A DNA stretch of 64,000 nt, taken from assembly GCF_033366695.1 (NCBI RefSeq), contig NZ_JAOBTQ010000001.1, forward strand, positions 8,343,426-8,407,425. The letters run 5' to 3'. Origin of the DNA: Streptomyces sp. SCL15-4. GTDB lineage: Bacteria > Actinomycetota > Actinomycetes > Streptomycetales > Streptomycetaceae. The translations under genes were made by a program, and so were the position numbers. Below the pieces are notes generated by a model. It saw nothing but the letters and a program-made list of their open reading frames with translations. It ran no database searches and was not told the DNA's origin. This document shows, piece by piece, positions 34,940 to 44,609 of the stretch (position 1 is the first letter of the stretch; the number at the start of each line of letters is the position of its first letter).

Positions 34940-36114
34940 TCCCGGTGCCGCGCCAGAGCCTCTCGCACGGCGGTGATGGCGATGCGCTCCTGCTCCAGGC
35001 GCAGGTGCGGCCGGTAGGCGCCGGTCCGCAGCTCCTGCTCGAGGTGGGCCTCCTCGGGGGTGAGGTGTGTCAGGCCGCCGCGTGCCTGTGTCTTCTCCTG
35101 GCCCCAGTGGAACTCGTGGGCGAGGAGGGTGGCGCGGTCCATGAGCAGTGACGTGGTGTGCGGGAAGCGTCCGCGGACCTGGTTGAGGATGGCGAAGCCA
35201 TGGGTGTCGATGTCGCCCCAGTAACAGAGGTCGACGTCGTCGAGCCAGGGCAGGTGACGCAGCAGGGCGGCGGCGTACCCGGAGCCGAGGATGGCGATGG
35301 CGTCGGGGACCGGCGGCAGGGAGAGGTAGGTGATCTCGTTCTCGAGGACGAAGACGGTGCGCACCCCGGGGGACCAGTCGGCCAGTTCCTCGGCGCGGAC
35401 GGTGAGTTCGCTGAAGGGCAGGGGAGAGGCGCCGAGGTAGCGCAGGCGGATGTAGATGGGCTTGGTGCGGAAGCCGTACCGTGCGACGAGATCGCTCTTC
35501 GGTGCGCTGGTGTTGACGCGGCTTTCAGGGAGCACACAGTCGAGGAGGTCGGCGAGGATTCCCTTGTTGGTCTCGATGAACTTGGTGTCCACGCCCGGGG
35601 TGTCGATCTCGCGCAGGTAGACCGCCTCGGTGTCGTGGTCGCGGATCCAGCATGTGGTGCGCACGAGTCGGCACCAGTCTGCAGCGTTGGCAAGGACCTT
35701 CATGGGGTGGTCGGCCATCCACCGTGCGATGCCGGGGTCCTGGCGTGCGGTCTGCTCGTGCAGCGTGTGGAAGCGGTCGACCTGGGTGGTGACGCGGAGC
35801 AGCGTCCAGAGGCGGTCGCGGCTGTCGACCCAGGCCCGGGCCGGGACGGTATTCGACGGGATGCCGTTGCGGCCTCCGATGGATTTGGTCTGGATGCGCA
35901 GATGGGGGTTCCGGTCGGGGGCCCAGCACTGGGACCAGGCGAGTGCTTGCTCGTAATACTGCAGGGCATCGGCCGCGGTCGGGCCCTTCAGCGACACCCC
36001 GATGGGCTCGAAGGGATGACCGCCCGCGGCGGCGGTGAGGTAGCGGCCGCTGGCCCACTTGCGGCGCAGAGTTTCCACCACATGCTCGGGGCGGGTCCAT
36101 TCTGCCGGGGGCAC
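34936..36114 (-). CDS. jetD: Wadjet type I subunit JetD (TOPRIM-like nuclease)
   Basis: 392 residues. The N-terminal DUF3322-type region is followed by the DUF2220/TOPRIM region with VRTVFVLENEITYLSL (catalytic Glu) and CYWGDIDTHGFAILNQVR (DxD), the divalent-metal centre of this topoisomerase VI-like nuclease. JetD is known to cut plasmid DNA held by the JetABC SMC motor. The start at 36114 is 2 bases after the jetC stop. The length and motif set look complete, so the system is likely functional. Confidence 0.92.
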   Translation of the reverse strand: MPPAEWTRPEHVVETLRRKWASGRYLTAAAGGHPFEPIGVSLKGPTAADALQYYEQALAWSQCWAPDRNPHLRIQTKSIGGRNGIPSNTVPARAWVDSRDRLWTLLRVTTQVDRFHTLHEQTARQDPGIARWMADHPMKVLANAADWCRLVRTTCWIRDHDTEAVYLREIDTPGVDTKFIETNKGILADLLDCVLPESRVNTSAPKSDLVARYGFRTKPIYIRLRYLGASPLPFSELTVRAEELADWSPGVRTVFVLENEITYLSLPPVPDAIAILGSGYAAALLRHLPWLDDVDLCYWGDIDTHGFAILNQVRGRFPHTTSLLMDRATLLAHEFHWGQEKTQARGGLTHLTPEEAHLEQELRTGAYRPHLRLEQERIAITAVREALARHRE

Positions 36115-36116
36115 GA

Positions 36117-39100
36117 CTACTCCTTCGGGGGCTGGTTCGCCTGCTGGGCCGCTGCCTGCCTGTAGGCGCGGAACTCCTCGATAGTGAGGTTGTTTAGGCG
36201 GGAGCGGGTCTTGTCAGGACGGTCGACATAGCCGACGCGGGTGACGTGGGGCTCGATGACATGGAGTTTCTGGAGCGGGGTGACGACGAGGAGTTGCAGG
36301 CCCAGGCGCTGGAACAGGTCGAGGGCGAAGTGGGCGGAGGGGTCGTCACCGCGTCCGAAGGCTTCGTCGATGGTGACGAAGTGGAAGGTCTTGGGGCTGA
36401 CGGCGGTGGGGTCGATGCGGAACTGGTAGGCGAGGGAAGCCGCGAGGATGGTGTAGGCGAGTTTCTCCTTCTGGCCGCCGGACTTGCCACCGGAGTCGGA
36501 GTGGACCTCGTACTCGGCGTCGTCCTCGCGATTGAGCTCGCTGGCGGAGAAGACGAACCAGCGCCGCACATCGGTGACCCGGGCGGTCCACTCCTTGTCG
36601 AGACGGGTGTGCTCCGGGCGGCCCTTGAAGCGGTCGAGGAGCGCCTTGACCTGGAGGAACTTCTCTTCGGTGTACGCGTCATCGGCGTCGTTCGAGAGCG
36701 CTTCGCTGGTACAGGCGCGCAGGTCGTGCTGGAACTCGCGGACCTCCTTGTTCGGCGTGGGGGCGGCGTTGAGCCGGATGTAGCGGCCGGGGTTGTAGTC
36801 GATGCCGGCCAGCGAGGTGTTGATCACGTCGATGCGCTCGCGGATCTGCTGCTCCTGAGCGCCGAGATGGGCCTGGAAGGAAGCGATGTCGCGGATGACG
36901 TTGGTGCGCAGGTACAGGAGGAACTGCTCCTCGAATCGGGGCAGGTCCTCGTCGGTGAGCCGGCTGTGCAATGCGCGGTAGCCGCCGGCGGATTCGATGG
37001 TGTTGTCCAACTCGGCGGTGTGGACCGGGTACCTGCCGCGGAAGGCGGTCATCAGCCCCGCTGCCTGGCTGCTGGCGTGGCGCAGGGCGTCGTGGCGACT
37101 GCCGCTGCTGCGCAGCAGACGTGCTTGGGCATGGCGCTCGGCGTCGTCCAGCATCTCCAGGAGGCCGTCGCCGTCGGCTGCGGGCAGGAACTTCCTCAGG
37201 GCTTCCTCGTGCTCCGTCATGCCGTCGAGGTCGCACCTCGCGAGGAACGTGGTGGTCCTGCCCAGCAGGTCGGCGATGTGCTGGACGTCGCGGCGCAGGC
37301 CGCCCAGCTCCTCCTGCCCAGTGGTGAACGTCTTGCTGCTCTGTACGATCTCGTCCTCGGTCCGCCGGAGCTGCGCGGTGAGCTTGTCCAGACCGGCTTC
37401 TGCTTCCAGGGCGCTCTTCTGCTGCTCGAACTGCTCGATTTCCGCGACGGTCCTCTGCCAGTCGAGTTCCGCGTAGGTGTCGACGCTGGCCAGCAGGGTG
37501 AGGGCGGCACCGGTTCCGGTGCGGGCCTGCTGCTGCTTCTCGAGTTCCCGGGTGGCCGTGGTGATGTCGGCGCTTTCGCGGCTGAGGCGGGTGGCCTCGG
37601 CGAGGAGAGCGTCGAGCTTGGCCTGATTGCTCCAGCCCAGCACCCAGTTGCGCCGGTCGTCGATGCGGTGGGTGTCGTTCTTCTCGTGGCGGCCTCCGCC
37701 GCCCCTGATAAGGCCCTGCCGGGTGACGGCGGGCCGGGTGGCGCGGGCGAATGCGTCAAGGTCTTCGGCGCACAGGTAGTCGGCACGCGAGCGCAGCCGA
37801 GCGGCGAGCCAGTCGCGGGCCCAGCTGTCGGATTTGAGCTGGAGTTTCCCGGTCAGCAGGGTGGAGTCGTCCGGCAGCATGGTGATGGGTGTGTGGGCGG
37901 GGACCTGGTAGTAGACCAGCCTGAGGCCCAGGTGGCGGCCGTTGACCCAGGCCGAGACGGTGTCGTAGTGGGCGTGTGGGACCAGCAGGGACAAGGCGAA
38001 CCCGTGCAGTACGCGCTCGGCGGCGCCGGCCCACTCGGCTTCGTCGTCTCGGACCTGGATCAGCTCGCCGGCGAACGGTAGGACCTCGTCGGAGACGCCC
38101 GTGGCGGTGGCGAGTTCGCGGCGCAGGGCCAGCAGTTGGGCGGGGATGCTGGAGCGCTGCTGCTGCAGGCTGGTGATCTCGCGTCGCACCGCGTCGGTCG
38201 CGGTGGTGTTGTCGTGGCGCGCGATGGCGAGATCGTCGAGTTTCCCGCGGGCCTGCTGCTCTTGTTCCTCGGCCCGGGAGCGGGCGGTGGAGATCTGGTC
38301 GGTCCGCTCGCGGAAGGAGGCGGCGTCGGTGACGGGATCCATGCCGGCCTGCGCGAGCCAGGCGCCGTACTCGGTAGCGCGCTTGCGGCGCCGTTCGCGT
38401 TCGCGGCCGAGTTCTTCGATCCGGCCGGTCAGGGAGATGAGCTTCTCCCCGCCGACGCCGTCGATACGGCGCCGCAGGCCGTCGGCCGTCCCGCGCAGTT
38501 GCTCCAGCTGCCGTTCGCGAGTGGACTGCAGTTCCTCCAGTTCCGCCGTACCGGACATAAGTGTGGTGTGACGTCTCGTGAGGAGCCGGTGGCGGTGCTG
38601 GGCGAAGAACGCCGGGACGGCACTGCGGCGCTTGTCCAGGGCGGTGATCTCCCCCTGGACGGTGTCGTACCGGTTGCAGGCCACCACGATCGGCGTCAGG
38701 TCCTCGATCATCCGGCGGGCCCGGACGACTTCGTTGTGGCTGGCGGTGAGCGCATCGAAGTGGGCAACGATCTTGTCGACGGCTGTCCTCGCGTCGAACG
38801 GCTCCAGCATCCGCTCGCGGACGAACTCGTCCAGGCTGCCCACGGCCTTCATCGACACCGTCTGGTGGAACAGGTCCAGGGCCTGCAGGCTGGGGATGCC
38901 CAGGCCTCTCAGCAGTGCCTTGCCGTACTGGGTGTATGCGCTGCCGTGGATAGTGGCCCCGCGCTGTTTCAGCTGCCGGCGCAGGTCGGTGATGTCGGTA
39001 CCGAAGCCGGTGAAGTCGGTGTCGATGGACAGCGGTGCTTCGGCGGTGAGGTAGAACCGCTCGGGCTGCCCGGTGCTGGTCGGGGATGTCCAGTAGAAGA

Positions 39101-39548
39101 CCTGTGCGAGCGTGAGATGGGCGCCGAGGGCATAGTTGGTGAAGACGCCCAGGATCACGCTGTAGGAGGTGTGGTCGCGCAGTCCCACGGGGCGTGTGGT
39201 GTCGGAGGCCTCGACGCGCTCGTTCTTGTGATGGCCGAGGACGTAGGACCGCAGGTCGCGCTCCTTGGCATCGGCGCCCGCCGCCTTGTTGTAGGCGATC
39301 TTGTGGGCGGGCAGAAGCAGCGTGGTGAGCGCGTCCACCAGGGTGGACTTGCCCGATCCCACGCCCCCGGTGAGCAGGGCGCAGTGCCCGTCGATGGTGA
39401 AGGTGCAGGTGGTGCGGTGGAAGGTGCCCCAGTTGAGCACCTCCAGGCGGGCGAGCCGGTAACCGGGGCCGACGTCGAACGTGCCGGCAGGCTCTGCGGT
39501 CGTTGCCGGCCGTGGGATGAGCGCTGCCGGGTCGATGGTGAGGGTCAT
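36117..39548 (-). CDS. jetC: Wadjet type I subunit JetC (MukB-like SMC ATPase)
   Basis: 1143 residues. Walker A is LLTGGVGSGKSTLVDALTTL (residues ~59-78), followed by the JetC-specific KERDLRSYVLGHHKNE segment. Long coiled-coil arms (~300-480 and ~650-800) flank a hinge. The C-terminal head has the signature KSGGQKEKLAYTILAASLAY and Walker B HFVTIDEAFGRGDD. It is the loop-extruding motor that measures circular DNA size. The start overlaps the jetB stop by four bases. Confidence 0.94.
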   Translation of the reverse strand: MTLTIDPAALIPRPATTAEPAGTFDVGPGYRLARLEVLNWGTFHRTTCTFTIDGHCALLTGGVGSGKSTLVDALTTLLLPAHKIAYNKAAGADAKERDLRSYVLGHHKNERVEASDTTRPVGLRDHTSYSVILGVFTNYALGAHLTLAQVFYWTSPTSTGQPERFYLTAEAPLSIDTDFTGFGTDITDLRRQLKQRGATIHGSAYTQYGKALLRGLGIPSLQALDLFHQTVSMKAVGSLDEFVRERMLEPFDARTAVDKIVAHFDALTASHNEVVRARRMIEDLTPIVVACNRYDTVQGEITALDKRRSAVPAFFAQHRHRLLTRRHTTLMSGTAELEELQSTRERQLEQLRGTADGLRRRIDGVGGEKLISLTGRIEELGRERERRRKRATEYGAWLAQAGMDPVTDAASFRERTDQISTARSRAEEQEQQARGKLDDLAIARHDNTTATDAVRREITSLQQQRSSIPAQLLALRRELATATGVSDEVLPFAGELIQVRDDEAEWAGAAERVLHGFALSLLVPHAHYDTVSAWVNGRHLGLRLVYYQVPAHTPITMLPDDSTLLTGKLQLKSDSWARDWLAARLRSRADYLCAEDLDAFARATRPAVTRQGLIRGGGGRHEKNDTHRIDDRRNWVLGWSNQAKLDALLAEATRLSRESADITTATRELEKQQQARTGTGAALTLLASVDTYAELDWQRTVAEIEQFEQQKSALEAEAGLDKLTAQLRRTEDEIVQSSKTFTTGQEELGGLRRDVQHIADLLGRTTTFLARCDLDGMTEHEEALRKFLPAADGDGLLEMLDDAERHAQARLLRSSGSRHDALRHASSQAAGLMTAFRGRYPVHTAELDNTIESAGGYRALHSRLTDEDLPRFEEQFLLYLRTNVIRDIASFQAHLGAQEQQIRERIDVINTSLAGIDYNPGRYIRLNAAPTPNKEVREFQHDLRACTSEALSNDADDAYTEEKFLQVKALLDRFKGRPEHTRLDKEWTARVTDVRRWFVFSASELNREDDAEYEVHSDSGGKSGGQKEKLAYTILAASLAYQFRIDPTAVSPKTFHFVTIDEAFGRGDDPSAHFALDLFQRLGLQLLVVTPLQKLHVIEPHVTRVGYVDRPDKTRSRLNNLTIEEFRAYRQAAAQQANQPPKE

Positions 39549-40129
39549 GTGTCGTCCTTGGCCGAGGCAGCGTCGCGGTAGGTGGCGAGGAGGTCGTTGA
39601 AGTCGTTGAGGACCTGGGCGTCGACCAGGGCCTTGACGTGGCGGCGGACCTCGTAGGTGCTGGTCTGTTTCGTCTGGCGCAGTGCCTTGAGGTCGACGAG
39701 CTTCTTGATGTGGGCGTCGATCTGGTCGACGAGCTGGGCTTCGTTGCTGCGTGGTGGGAGGAAGCTGCGGATCATCTCGACCAGGTCGTCGCGGGTAAGT
39801 ACCAGGCGCGGGTCGGCGGAGTCGGCGTCGCTGTCCGCGAGTCGTCCGCGCAGCAGGACGAGCATCAGGCTGACGGGGAACGAGAGCCGGTGGCGGGTGA
39901 CCAGCCGCGGCACCGGGACGCCGTCGTCACGGGAATCGAGATCCTGCTGTCGGACGTAGGCGTAGCCCTCGGCGCGGTCGATGACGACATCGAGGCCGAT
40001 CACACTGAGGTAGTCGCCGATTGCCGCCTGATGGCTGATGATCTGCTCCCAGACGGCAGGTGCATCGCTCTGATAAAGCACGCCCGCTTTTAGCAGGTGG
40101 ACCACGGGGACGGTCAGGGCGTCGCTCAT
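39545..40129 (-). CDS. jetB: Wadjet type I subunit JetB (MukE-like, DUF4194)
   Basis: 194 residues, opening with VPVVHLLKAGVLYQSDAPAV and containing the DUF4194 winged-helix pattern IGLDVVIDRAEGYAYVRQQ and LVTRHRLSFPVSLMLVLLRG. It acts as the kite subunit of the SMC complex, binding JetA and DNA. It overlaps jetA upstream and jetC downstream by four bases each, ensuring stoichiometric synthesis. Confidence 0.9.
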   Translation of the reverse strand: MSDALTVPVVHLLKAGVLYQSDAPAVWEQIISHQAAIGDYLSVIGLDVVIDRAEGYAYVRQQDLDSRDDGVPVPRLVTRHRLSFPVSLMLVLLRGRLADSDADSADPRLVLTRDDLVEMIRSFLPPRSNEAQLVDQIDAHIKKLVDLKALRQTKQTSTYEVRRHVKALVDAQVLNDFNDLLATYRDAASAKDDT

Positions 40130-41595
40130 TCCTGCTCCGCCTTTCCGGTGGCGGTGCCGCCTTCGTCGCGTACGAACGTCACGTGCGGCACTCTCGCCTG
40201 CGTGTGCCCGGGCACGTGGACGCGCGGGTAGACCAGGAGGTCGGTGCGGTCCGGGTCCACGATCATGTCCAGGCCGGGGTGCTCCACCTGGAAGTAGGCG
40301 AGCAGTTCCGCGAGCCCCAGGGTCAGCGGGTGGTCGTCGACGATGGAGGCCAGGTTCGCCTGGCCGCTCGGGCTCATGGCGACCGCCTCCAGAACATGAC
40401 CGGTCAGCGCCTCGGTGTCGACGTGGACGCCGGAGAAGAGCTCGGAGATGTCCACCTCCGCGTCCTCGGATTCCTCCACCGCAGCGGTGTCCAGCTCGAT
40501 GCGTTCGACCGGCATGTACAGCCGTCGCTCCATCGGCAGCGTCAGATGTGCCTGAGGGACGTCCAGCGCCATGCCGGGCAGGTCGGCCTGGCCTTCCAAG
40601 GCGGTGACGTGACGCTGGATGGAGCGCACCAGCGCCAGTACGCGGCGGTCCTCTGCTCGGTTGCGGTCGACCAGGAAGCGGCGCAGCTGCTCGGTCAGCT
40701 GCCGGACCGTGTCCTGGGTGTTCTCGGCCGCCTCCAGCCAGGCGAAGGGGATCTTCAGCAGGCTCTGGTTGGCCCTGCCTCCCAACTGCGGCAGTTGGTT
40801 GACCTGCTGCAGCAGCTCCCGCAGTTCCTGCTGGCGGCGGGGCGAGAGGAGGTAGTCGAAGAACGCCTGGAAGCTCTGTCCCTGATCGGACCGGGCGATC
40901 TCGTCGCGGTCCAGCAGGAACGAGGCCAGTTGCTCTCCCTTCCCGCCCTCGGCGGTGGCGACCTGGTGGCGCAGACGTACGTCCAGTTCCCGAAGATTGG
41001 CCTCCACTTCGCGGAAGTCCCGCAGGAGTTCGACCGCGGTGCTCTCCACCTGCTGGTAGCGGTCCAGCAGTGCGAGCGGGGACAGCATGTCGACCTCACC
41101 GGCGCGCAGCCGTGCGATCTGGGCGTCGATCGCGTCACGCTCCCGGCGCAGTTCATCGATGCGTGTCTGCGGATCGATCTCCGTTCCGAACGCCATCTGC
41201 CGCAGGAGCGCGACGATGGTGTTCAGGCGAGACTCGGTTCCGATGAACGAACGTGCGGGCAGGTCCCGCACCCAGGCCACGGCCTTCTCGAGGGCCGCAG
41301 TCGCGTCGAAATGCGCCTCGTCCTCCCCAGGTGGGTAGTACTTGCGCAGCCAGCCGTTCTTCGTCCACTCCGCCAGATAGGCGCCGGCGGACCGGGGAAA
41401 CGAGCCGGGGTTTTCCTCGTTGAGGAGGTAGAGCCGGTCGTCCAGCCGGGACTCCAGTACGGTTTCCGGTACACCGCGCGCGTTCTCGTCGACGAACACC
41501 GTGCCGCAGAACGACAGCACCAAGGCAGCGTTGTCCGCGCGCAGCAGTACCCATGCTGGGTGGCTGGTGAGAGCCGTGACCTGATCGAATTGCAT
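40126..41595 (-). CDS. jetA: Wadjet type I subunit JetA (MukF-like kleisin, DUF3375)
   Basis: 489 residues from ATG 41595 (MQFDQVTALTSHPAWVLLRA) behind a GGGGGG ribosome site. DUF3375 features: LNEENPGSFPRSAGAYLAEW, ALEKAVAWVRDLPARSFIGT, ESRLNTIVALLRQMAFGTEI, and a coiled-coil middle (~170-330). It is the kleisin that closes the JetC ring. It is the first gene of the operon, and a strong hairpin lies 25 bases upstream in its leader. Confidence 0.92.
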   Translation of the reverse strand: MQFDQVTALTSHPAWVLLRADNAALVLSFCGTVFVDENARGVPETVLESRLDDRLYLLNEENPGSFPRSAGAYLAEWTKNGWLRKYYPPGEDEAHFDATAALEKAVAWVRDLPARSFIGTESRLNTIVALLRQMAFGTEIDPQTRIDELRRERDAIDAQIARLRAGEVDMLSPLALLDRYQQVESTAVELLRDFREVEANLRELDVRLRHQVATAEGGKGEQLASFLLDRDEIARSDQGQSFQAFFDYLLSPRRQQELRELLQQVNQLPQLGGRANQSLLKIPFAWLEAAENTQDTVRQLTEQLRRFLVDRNRAEDRRVLALVRSIQRHVTALEGQADLPGMALDVPQAHLTLPMERRLYMPVERIELDTAAVEESEDAEVDISELFSGVHVDTEALTGHVLEAVAMSPSGQANLASIVDDHPLTLGLAELLAYFQVEHPGLDMIVDPDRTDLLVYPRVHVPGHTQARVPHVTFVRDEGGTATGKAEQE

Positions 41596-41619
41596 GCAAC
41601 CCCCCGATCGCACCCCTGC

Positions 41620-41658
41620 GGTTTCCGTATCCGCCCGGATGGAGCGGCTACGGAAACC
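41620..41658 (-). promoter_or_regulatory. Strong hairpin between the helicase operon and jetA
   Basis: GGTTTCCGTA (41620-41629) pairs perfectly with TACGGAAACC (41649-41658), with an inner CCGC/GCGG stem, giving about 14 pairs. On the minus strand it ends 24 bases before the jetA ATG. The AT-rich DNA behind it (41655-41720) is the likely jet promoter. It may terminate readthrough from the upstream operon, or form a leader hairpin controlling jetA. Confidence 0.55.
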
Positions 41659-41749
41659 TTAAAGACGAGCACTGACAAAAGCCGGAAAATGGAACAACTG
41701 TGCGAATTTGATTGAGATGCCGGGCATCGGGCGGCAGCACCGTGTGGGA

Positions 41750-43111
41750 TCAGGCGGCGACGCGGTGCTGGGCAAGCTTGTCCAGCATGATCTGGTTGGC
41801 TTCCCAGCCGTCCGGGAACTTGGCGCGCACGGACAGATGCACCGGGTCGGTCGAGGGGTGGCTGTCCAGAAGATCGGCGATGCCCTCGCGGGCGACGACG
41901 ATGCACGCCTGCCGGTGACGGGAGGCGAGCACGCACAGCCGCCCGGCCTCCAGATGGAAGGCCGTGGCGTCCCGGCGGCCGGACAACGGGTGCACGACGA
42001 TGACGACTTCGAACTCGCGGCCCTGCAGCCGGTTCGCGGTGTCCACCGCCACGCCCGGCGCGCCGGGGCTGCCTGTCCGGGCGAGCGCGGCCCTGACCAG
42101 GTCCGCCTGGTCGCGGTGGGCGACGCCGATGGCGATGTCGCCGGGTTCCAGGGGCCGGCCGCCATGGTGGCGCTCGCAGGTGGCGACCGCTCCGCGGTCC
42201 AGCAGCCGGCCGGCGAGGTCGGCGGCGGTCTGGAGGGTCTCGGTGTCGGTGCGCGGGACGTGCTGGCGGCGCAGTTCGTGCAGGGCCCAGCCGGTGGCGA
42301 ACGCCTGCGCGAGGGTCTCGTCCAGGTCGGTGCGGGCGAAGCCGGCGGTGCGGAACTCGAGGGCGCGTGTGTCTTCACCGGTTCCGGCGGTGAAGTGGGT
42401 GAAAGGGTAGAACGCTCGGGAGATAGTCGGTGCGGCCGAGGACGGCAGGCGCCAGGACACCGGCAGCCGGTGCACGGGAATGTTCTGGTTGTGCTCCAGC
42501 ATCACGCTGACACCGTTCTGAGTGGGGTCGTGCGGCAACCCGATCCAGCGCTCGGTACCGACGATCGTGAACGGGTCCAACTGGCCGGGATCGCCGACGA
42601 ACAGGCCCCGATCGAAGCGTTCGACGATCTGCAACAACATGTCCGAACGCATCTGGTAGGCCTCATCCAGGATCGCCCAGCCGAACGTGGCGTCGCGGAC
42701 GGTGGCCCACTTCGCGGCGGTCGCGACGATGATCCGGCAGCCGGCCAGGTCGGCCAGGGTGCGGCCGACGGTGGTGTTCGTCAGGGCACCCAGGGCCGGA
42801 GATGGGGTGTAGCCGGTGGCACTCAACCGTCCGACGGCGATGCCGGGATGCTCCCTGGCCAGACGCACGACCAGGTCGTCGACCTGGTTGTTGGTCTGGG
42901 CGACGATGATCGGGCGCTCGCCGCCTTCGGTGAGCTCCTGGGCGGCGCGGACCACCAGGGTGCTCTTGCCGGCGCCCGGCGGGGAGTCGACGACCACGGC
43001 CCTGTGACGCCCATCGGCCATGTTCGCGAGGATCGCCTCGGTGGCAGCGGCAGCGGCCGTTGCAGGGTCGGGCACGGCCGGTTCGGGCGTTGTGCTGTTG
43101 TCATTCCTCAT
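41750..43111 (-). CDS. SF1 helicase (Upf1/Dna2-like) of the SbcCD-linked module
   Basis: 453 residues; start ATG 43111 lies inside the last codons of the preceding gene (11-base overlap). Motif I is VVDSPPGAGKSTLVVRAAQE, motif Ia includes IIVAQTNNQVDDLV, motif II is WAILDEAYQMRSD (DEAY), motif III is GLFVGDPGQLDPF, and the C lobe has VAVDTANRLQGREFEVVIVV. This is the AAA_11/AAA_12 architecture without accessory domains. It is the last gene of a four-gene leftward operon that also encodes a Cas4-like nuclease, which suggests the two process DNA or RNA-DNA together. Confidence 0.85.
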   Translation of the reverse strand: MRNDNSTTPEPAVPDPATAAAAATEAILANMADGRHRAVVVDSPPGAGKSTLVVRAAQELTEGGERPIIVAQTNNQVDDLVVRLAREHPGIAVGRLSATGYTPSPALGALTNTTVGRTLADLAGCRIIVATAAKWATVRDATFGWAILDEAYQMRSDMLLQIVERFDRGLFVGDPGQLDPFTIVGTERWIGLPHDPTQNGVSVMLEHNQNIPVHRLPVSWRLPSSAAPTISRAFYPFTHFTAGTGEDTRALEFRTAGFARTDLDETLAQAFATGWALHELRRQHVPRTDTETLQTAADLAGRLLDRGAVATCERHHGGRPLEPGDIAIGVAHRDQADLVRAALARTGSPGAPGVAVDTANRLQGREFEVVIVVHPLSGRRDATAFHLEAGRLCVLASRHRQACIVVAREGIADLLDSHPSTDPVHLSVRAKFPDGWEANQIMLDKLAQHRVAA

Positions 43112-44609
43112 TGCCCCACTCCTCTGCTGCGGCGTCCTCGGGTACGGCGGATTCGGCGGCGACCCCGTCGGCTGCACTGTGTGTCCACGGGGTGGCGTCG
43201 GAGGCCGGGAACTGCGGTGCCGGGCGCCACCCCGGGTCGGGCAGGTAGGCGACGCGCTGGCCCGGTTCCGGCACGGTGCCCTGCTTCGGGGCGCGTCCGC
43301 GTCCCATGCCGCCGGTGATCTCCACCGTGACCCGTGTGGTGTCGCCGTCGGGAAGGACCGAGACGATCACGGCTTTGTGGCCAGCCAGCATGGATGGGCT
43401 GATCAGCTTGGTATCGGCGGCCAGCCGCACGGGATCCGCGGTGCAGACGGTGACACGCGGCCGCGGCACCTGCCTGTTCTTGTCCGTAGTGACCGTCCGG
43501 CCGGGTTCAGCCTCCACGATCGTCCCGGCGAACGCCTCACCGGCGCTGCGCCGGTCGGCCAGCACGAAACGATCGTCGAACGCCATGTCGGACTCGAATT
43601 CGGCCAGCGCGCGCTCCAGAAAGCCCAGCCGCCGGGCCGCGCCGATCGCGGTGTCCCGCTTGCGCTGCGGAAGCCCGCCGGAGTCCCGGTAGTCGGAGTA
43701 GTCCGTGAAGGCCTTGCAGTCGCCCTCGAAGCGCTTGGCGGACCGCGGTGCCTCGGGCACGGAGCGCAGCAGTGATATGGCCTGCCACACCATGCGCCAG
43801 GTGGGCTGGATCTGTCCCGCGATCAGCTCCCGCAGCTCGGTCTCAGCGGCGGACAGCGCGTGCGGGTCGCCGAGCTTGTGGGCCGTGTCGAACTTTCTGA
43901 TCGCCGGGGCCAGGTCGCGGTTGTCGAACTCGGGGGAGGTCGACGGGCCCGCCGGCGGGCACACGTCCGGGTTCTCCGCATCGGCCATGGCCTGCTCGAC
44001 GCTCAAGCCCGGCGGAGGAGCGATCCAGGCCATCAGGGAGGCGAGGTTCTGGTCCTCGAGCGTGCTCTGGCCGGTCGCCCAGTGTTCGGTGAGCATTGCG
44101 GTGATGGGCAGCAGCATGGAGGTGCCGGCCTGTTCGGCTCTCTCGACGAGGAACGTCAGCCACATGCCGAACTCCGGTACGACGTCTGGCACCGCGTACG
44201 GGCCGGACGTCGCGCGGAAGCGGCACATGCGGCCCAGGCCGGCCAGGGCTTTGACGCCGCCGGGGTTCGGCACCAGGATCTGCGGCGCGTCGGTATACCG
44301 GGAACGCTCGCCATCCCCGCGGCGGTCCTGGCGGAAGGAGTCGATGTAGTCCATCACGATCCGGCCGAGGTCGGCGGCGAACGCGAACCGCTGGTCGCGG
44401 TTGCGGGGCTGGGCCACGATCAGCAGGTTCCCGTTCCTCTTCGCGGAGCCGACCATCGCGGCCAGGGGAGCCCCAGCCTCTCCGGCCATGGCCAGCGGGA
44501 CGATCACCAGCGGCCGGCCCGACAAGTGCCGGTGCCGGAACTCGGTCAGGCGCACTGCCTGCATCGACTCCATCGCCTGCACGTGTGCCAGCGCCGACAG
44601 CGTGCTCAT
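43101..44609 (-). CDS. Unknown large protein of the SbcCD-linked module
   Basis: 502 residues from ATG 44609 (MSTLSALAHVQAMESMQAVR), overlapping the nuclease gene stop by four bases. Recognisable stretches: SGRPLVIVPLAMAGEAGAPL and GNLLIVAQPRNRDQRFAFAA in an alpha/beta N-terminal domain, GMWLTFLVERAEQAGTSMLL in the middle, and a C-terminal beta-rich part after 43550 (VTVCTADPVRLAADTKLISP) with an acidic tail. No P-loop, nuclease motif or membrane segment is seen, and I cannot assign a family. It is sandwiched between a nuclease and a helicase in coupled genes, so it is likely a core subunit. Confidence 0.8.
   Translation of the reverse strand: MSTLSALAHVQAMESMQAVRLTEFRHRHLSGRPLVIVPLAMAGEAGAPLAAMVGSAKRNGNLLIVAQPRNRDQRFAFAADLGRIVMDYIDSFRQDRRGDGERSRYTDAPQILVPNPGGVKALAGLGRMCRFRATSGPYAVPDVVPEFGMWLTFLVERAEQAGTSMLLPITAMLTEHWATGQSTLEDQNLASLMAWIAPPPGLSVEQAMADAENPDVCPPAGPSTSPEFDNRDLAPAIRKFDTAHKLGDPHALSAAETELRELIAGQIQPTWRMVWQAISLLRSVPEAPRSAKRFEGDCKAFTDYSDYRDSGGLPQRKRDTAIGAARRLGFLERALAEFESDMAFDDRFVLADRRSAGEAFAGTIVEAEPGRTVTTDKNRQVPRPRVTVCTADPVRLAADTKLISPSMLAGHKAVIVSVLPDGDTTRVTVEITGGMGRGRAPKQGTVPEPGQRVAYLPDPGWRPAPQFPASDATPWTHSAADGVAAESAVPEDAAAEEWGNEE

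Noticed and set aside
36246..38081. 611-codon plus-strand frame opposite jetC
   Set aside because: Gly/Val/Glu-rich antisense shadow of a high-GC gene; jetC motifs prove the minus strand is coding.
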